Shown: in pieces, positions 63,551 through 64,000 of the stretch | Layout of the letters: each line of letters opens with the position of its first letter | Numbering within the stretch: position 1 is the stretch's first letter | DNA from: Hyphomicrobiales bacterium | GTDB lineage: Bacteria; Pseudomonadota; Alphaproteobacteria; Rhizobiales; Rhizobiaceae | Reading direction: 5' to 3' | DNA: 64,000 bases | NCBI GenBank assembly: GCA_900473915.1 | Contig: UCNG01000001.1 | Span: 101,136 to 165,135, forward strand | Notes under the pieces: generated by a model | Database searches by the model: none | Told to the model about the DNA's origin: nothing | The model's input: only the letters and a program-made list of their open reading frames with translations | Position numbers and translations under genes: made by a program

Positions 63551-63930
63551 ACCGCTGTAGCCGGTCCTTCTTTACAACTGACAGCACAAAACGTGCTTGA
63601 AATCGTTTGTCGGAAAGGCGGAGAAGCCGCCAATCCGGTATTAAGGTGTCTTCCATTTGTCGGAAGGCTCCCAAACGGGTCCCAAAAGGGTATGTGAGTT
63701 TTGCCTGCCGGAGAAACGTAAGTCAACGACAAGCCTGCCGGACCACGATATCCACAATCGCCCGCAAGGCGTGTGGATTGCCGGTTATCAAATTCCGGCA
63801 GAAGCTATTCAGGCAATAAGGCCGGTTTAAGGCCCTCCCAATGCTGGAGGGGCGATGAGGGGCCTATAATATAAGACGTATACGTGGAAATCCGGCAGCT
63901 TGTGGAAAGCTGTCAAAAAAACATCAAAAA
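63551..63930. other. Long intergenic region upstream of the terminal promoter
   Basis: About 380 bases without a convincing gene. It holds a hairpin CCCTCCCA-atgc-TGGAGGG around 63834-63853. The A-tracts at 63914-63930 belong to the terminal promoter's upstream region. Confidence 0.6.
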
Positions 63931-63945
63931 ACTTCTGCGGTGCTG

Positions 63946-63975
63946 TTGACAGATAGGAGAGGTCCCCCCTATATA
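63946..63975 (+). promoter_or_regulatory. Strong sigma-70 promoter, probably of an rRNA operon beyond the window
   Basis: TTGACA (63946-63951), an 18-base spacer, TATATA (63970-63975), then the GC-rich discriminator CGCCTCC. A-tracts AAAAAAA and AAAAAA at 63914-63931 resemble an UP element. Such promoters with a GC discriminator are typical of rRNA and some tRNA operons in Rhizobiales. Confidence 0.7.
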
Positions 63976-64000
63976 CGCCTCCACAACGAGGGCGGCGGCG

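Overview
This 64 kb window is chromosomal DNA of an alphaproteobacterium of the order Rhizobiales, almost certainly the Brucella/Ochrobactrum group (Brucellaceae). The evidence is dense, GC-rich, mostly short operons whose products read as close Brucella relatives (SecA of 906 aa, UbiG of 248 aa, ArgH of 466 aa, AqpZ, ClpB), Rhizobiales-type families (TIGR02302/DUF4175, DUF2125, DUF4167, DUF1178, HIG1 twin-helix protein), Rhizobiales intergenic palindromes, and CtrA-like TTAA-N7-TTAA boxes. I see no transposase, integrase, CRISPR array or plasmid replication gene. Nearly everything is housekeeping, and no gene encodes an obvious DNA-binding transcription regulator.

Layout. 1-8.3 kb: aquaporin (cut by the window edge), a small lipoprotein, a membrane protein of unknown function, the cell-division pair ftsE-ftsX, a YdcF-type protein, a PlsC acyltransferase, pyrophosphatase, YggT, a ChaC-type enzyme and a DUF2125 protein. 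8.3-18.5 kb: amino-acid and nucleotide metabolism (hisC-tyrC, hpt, argH-lptM-lysA) with a very large TIGR02302 membrane protein, and the thioredoxin-like TlpA. 18.5-24.4 kb: YaiI/DUF188, EamA transporter, YihY/BrkB protein, SDR-HIG1-cobalamin adenosyltransferase, and the convergent queC-queD-queE operon, which is preceded by a convincing class I preQ1 riboswitch. 24.8-29.2 kb: etfB-etfA, an array of 55-bp tandem repeats, a 3-hydroxyacyl-CoA dehydrogenase, a putative CtrA-controlled small gene, and cysK. 29.4-37.1 kb: universal stress protein, a PLP sulfur-amino-acid enzyme, a pentapeptide-repeat protein, tRNA-Leu(CAA), an overlooked 33-aa membrane protein, and an envelope-modification stretch (EptA-type phosphoethanolamine transferase, GNAT/BioF2-like protein, Wzx-like flippase). 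37.4-49.8 kb: secA and a divergent parvulin, argJ, GNAT-mutT, a methyltransferase, ComF, grxC, nitrilase-family protein, DUF1178, EamA, ubiG. 50-59.8 kb: lysC, ptsP, prfA-prmC, DUF4167, and clpB behind a heat-shock-type promoter. 60-64 kb: an L,D-transpeptidase, an M23 endopeptidase, and at the very edge a strong promoter with a TTGACA box, an extended AT-rich upstream region and a GC-rich discriminator, most likely driving an rRNA operon just outside the window.

How they fit together. Several neighbours share a theme of envelope growth and division: FtsEX, YggT, L,D-transpeptidase, M23 peptidase, LptM, EptA and the flippase. Two of these (ftsE and the L,D-transpeptidase) and one unannotated small gene have CtrA-like boxes upstream. 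The least explained items are the small genes at 701-973, 27967-28095 and 32281-32382, and the palindromic intergenic elements. I did not find a large novel system. All coordinates, motifs and starts come from reading the sequence; family names come from recognition and were not checked by a search.
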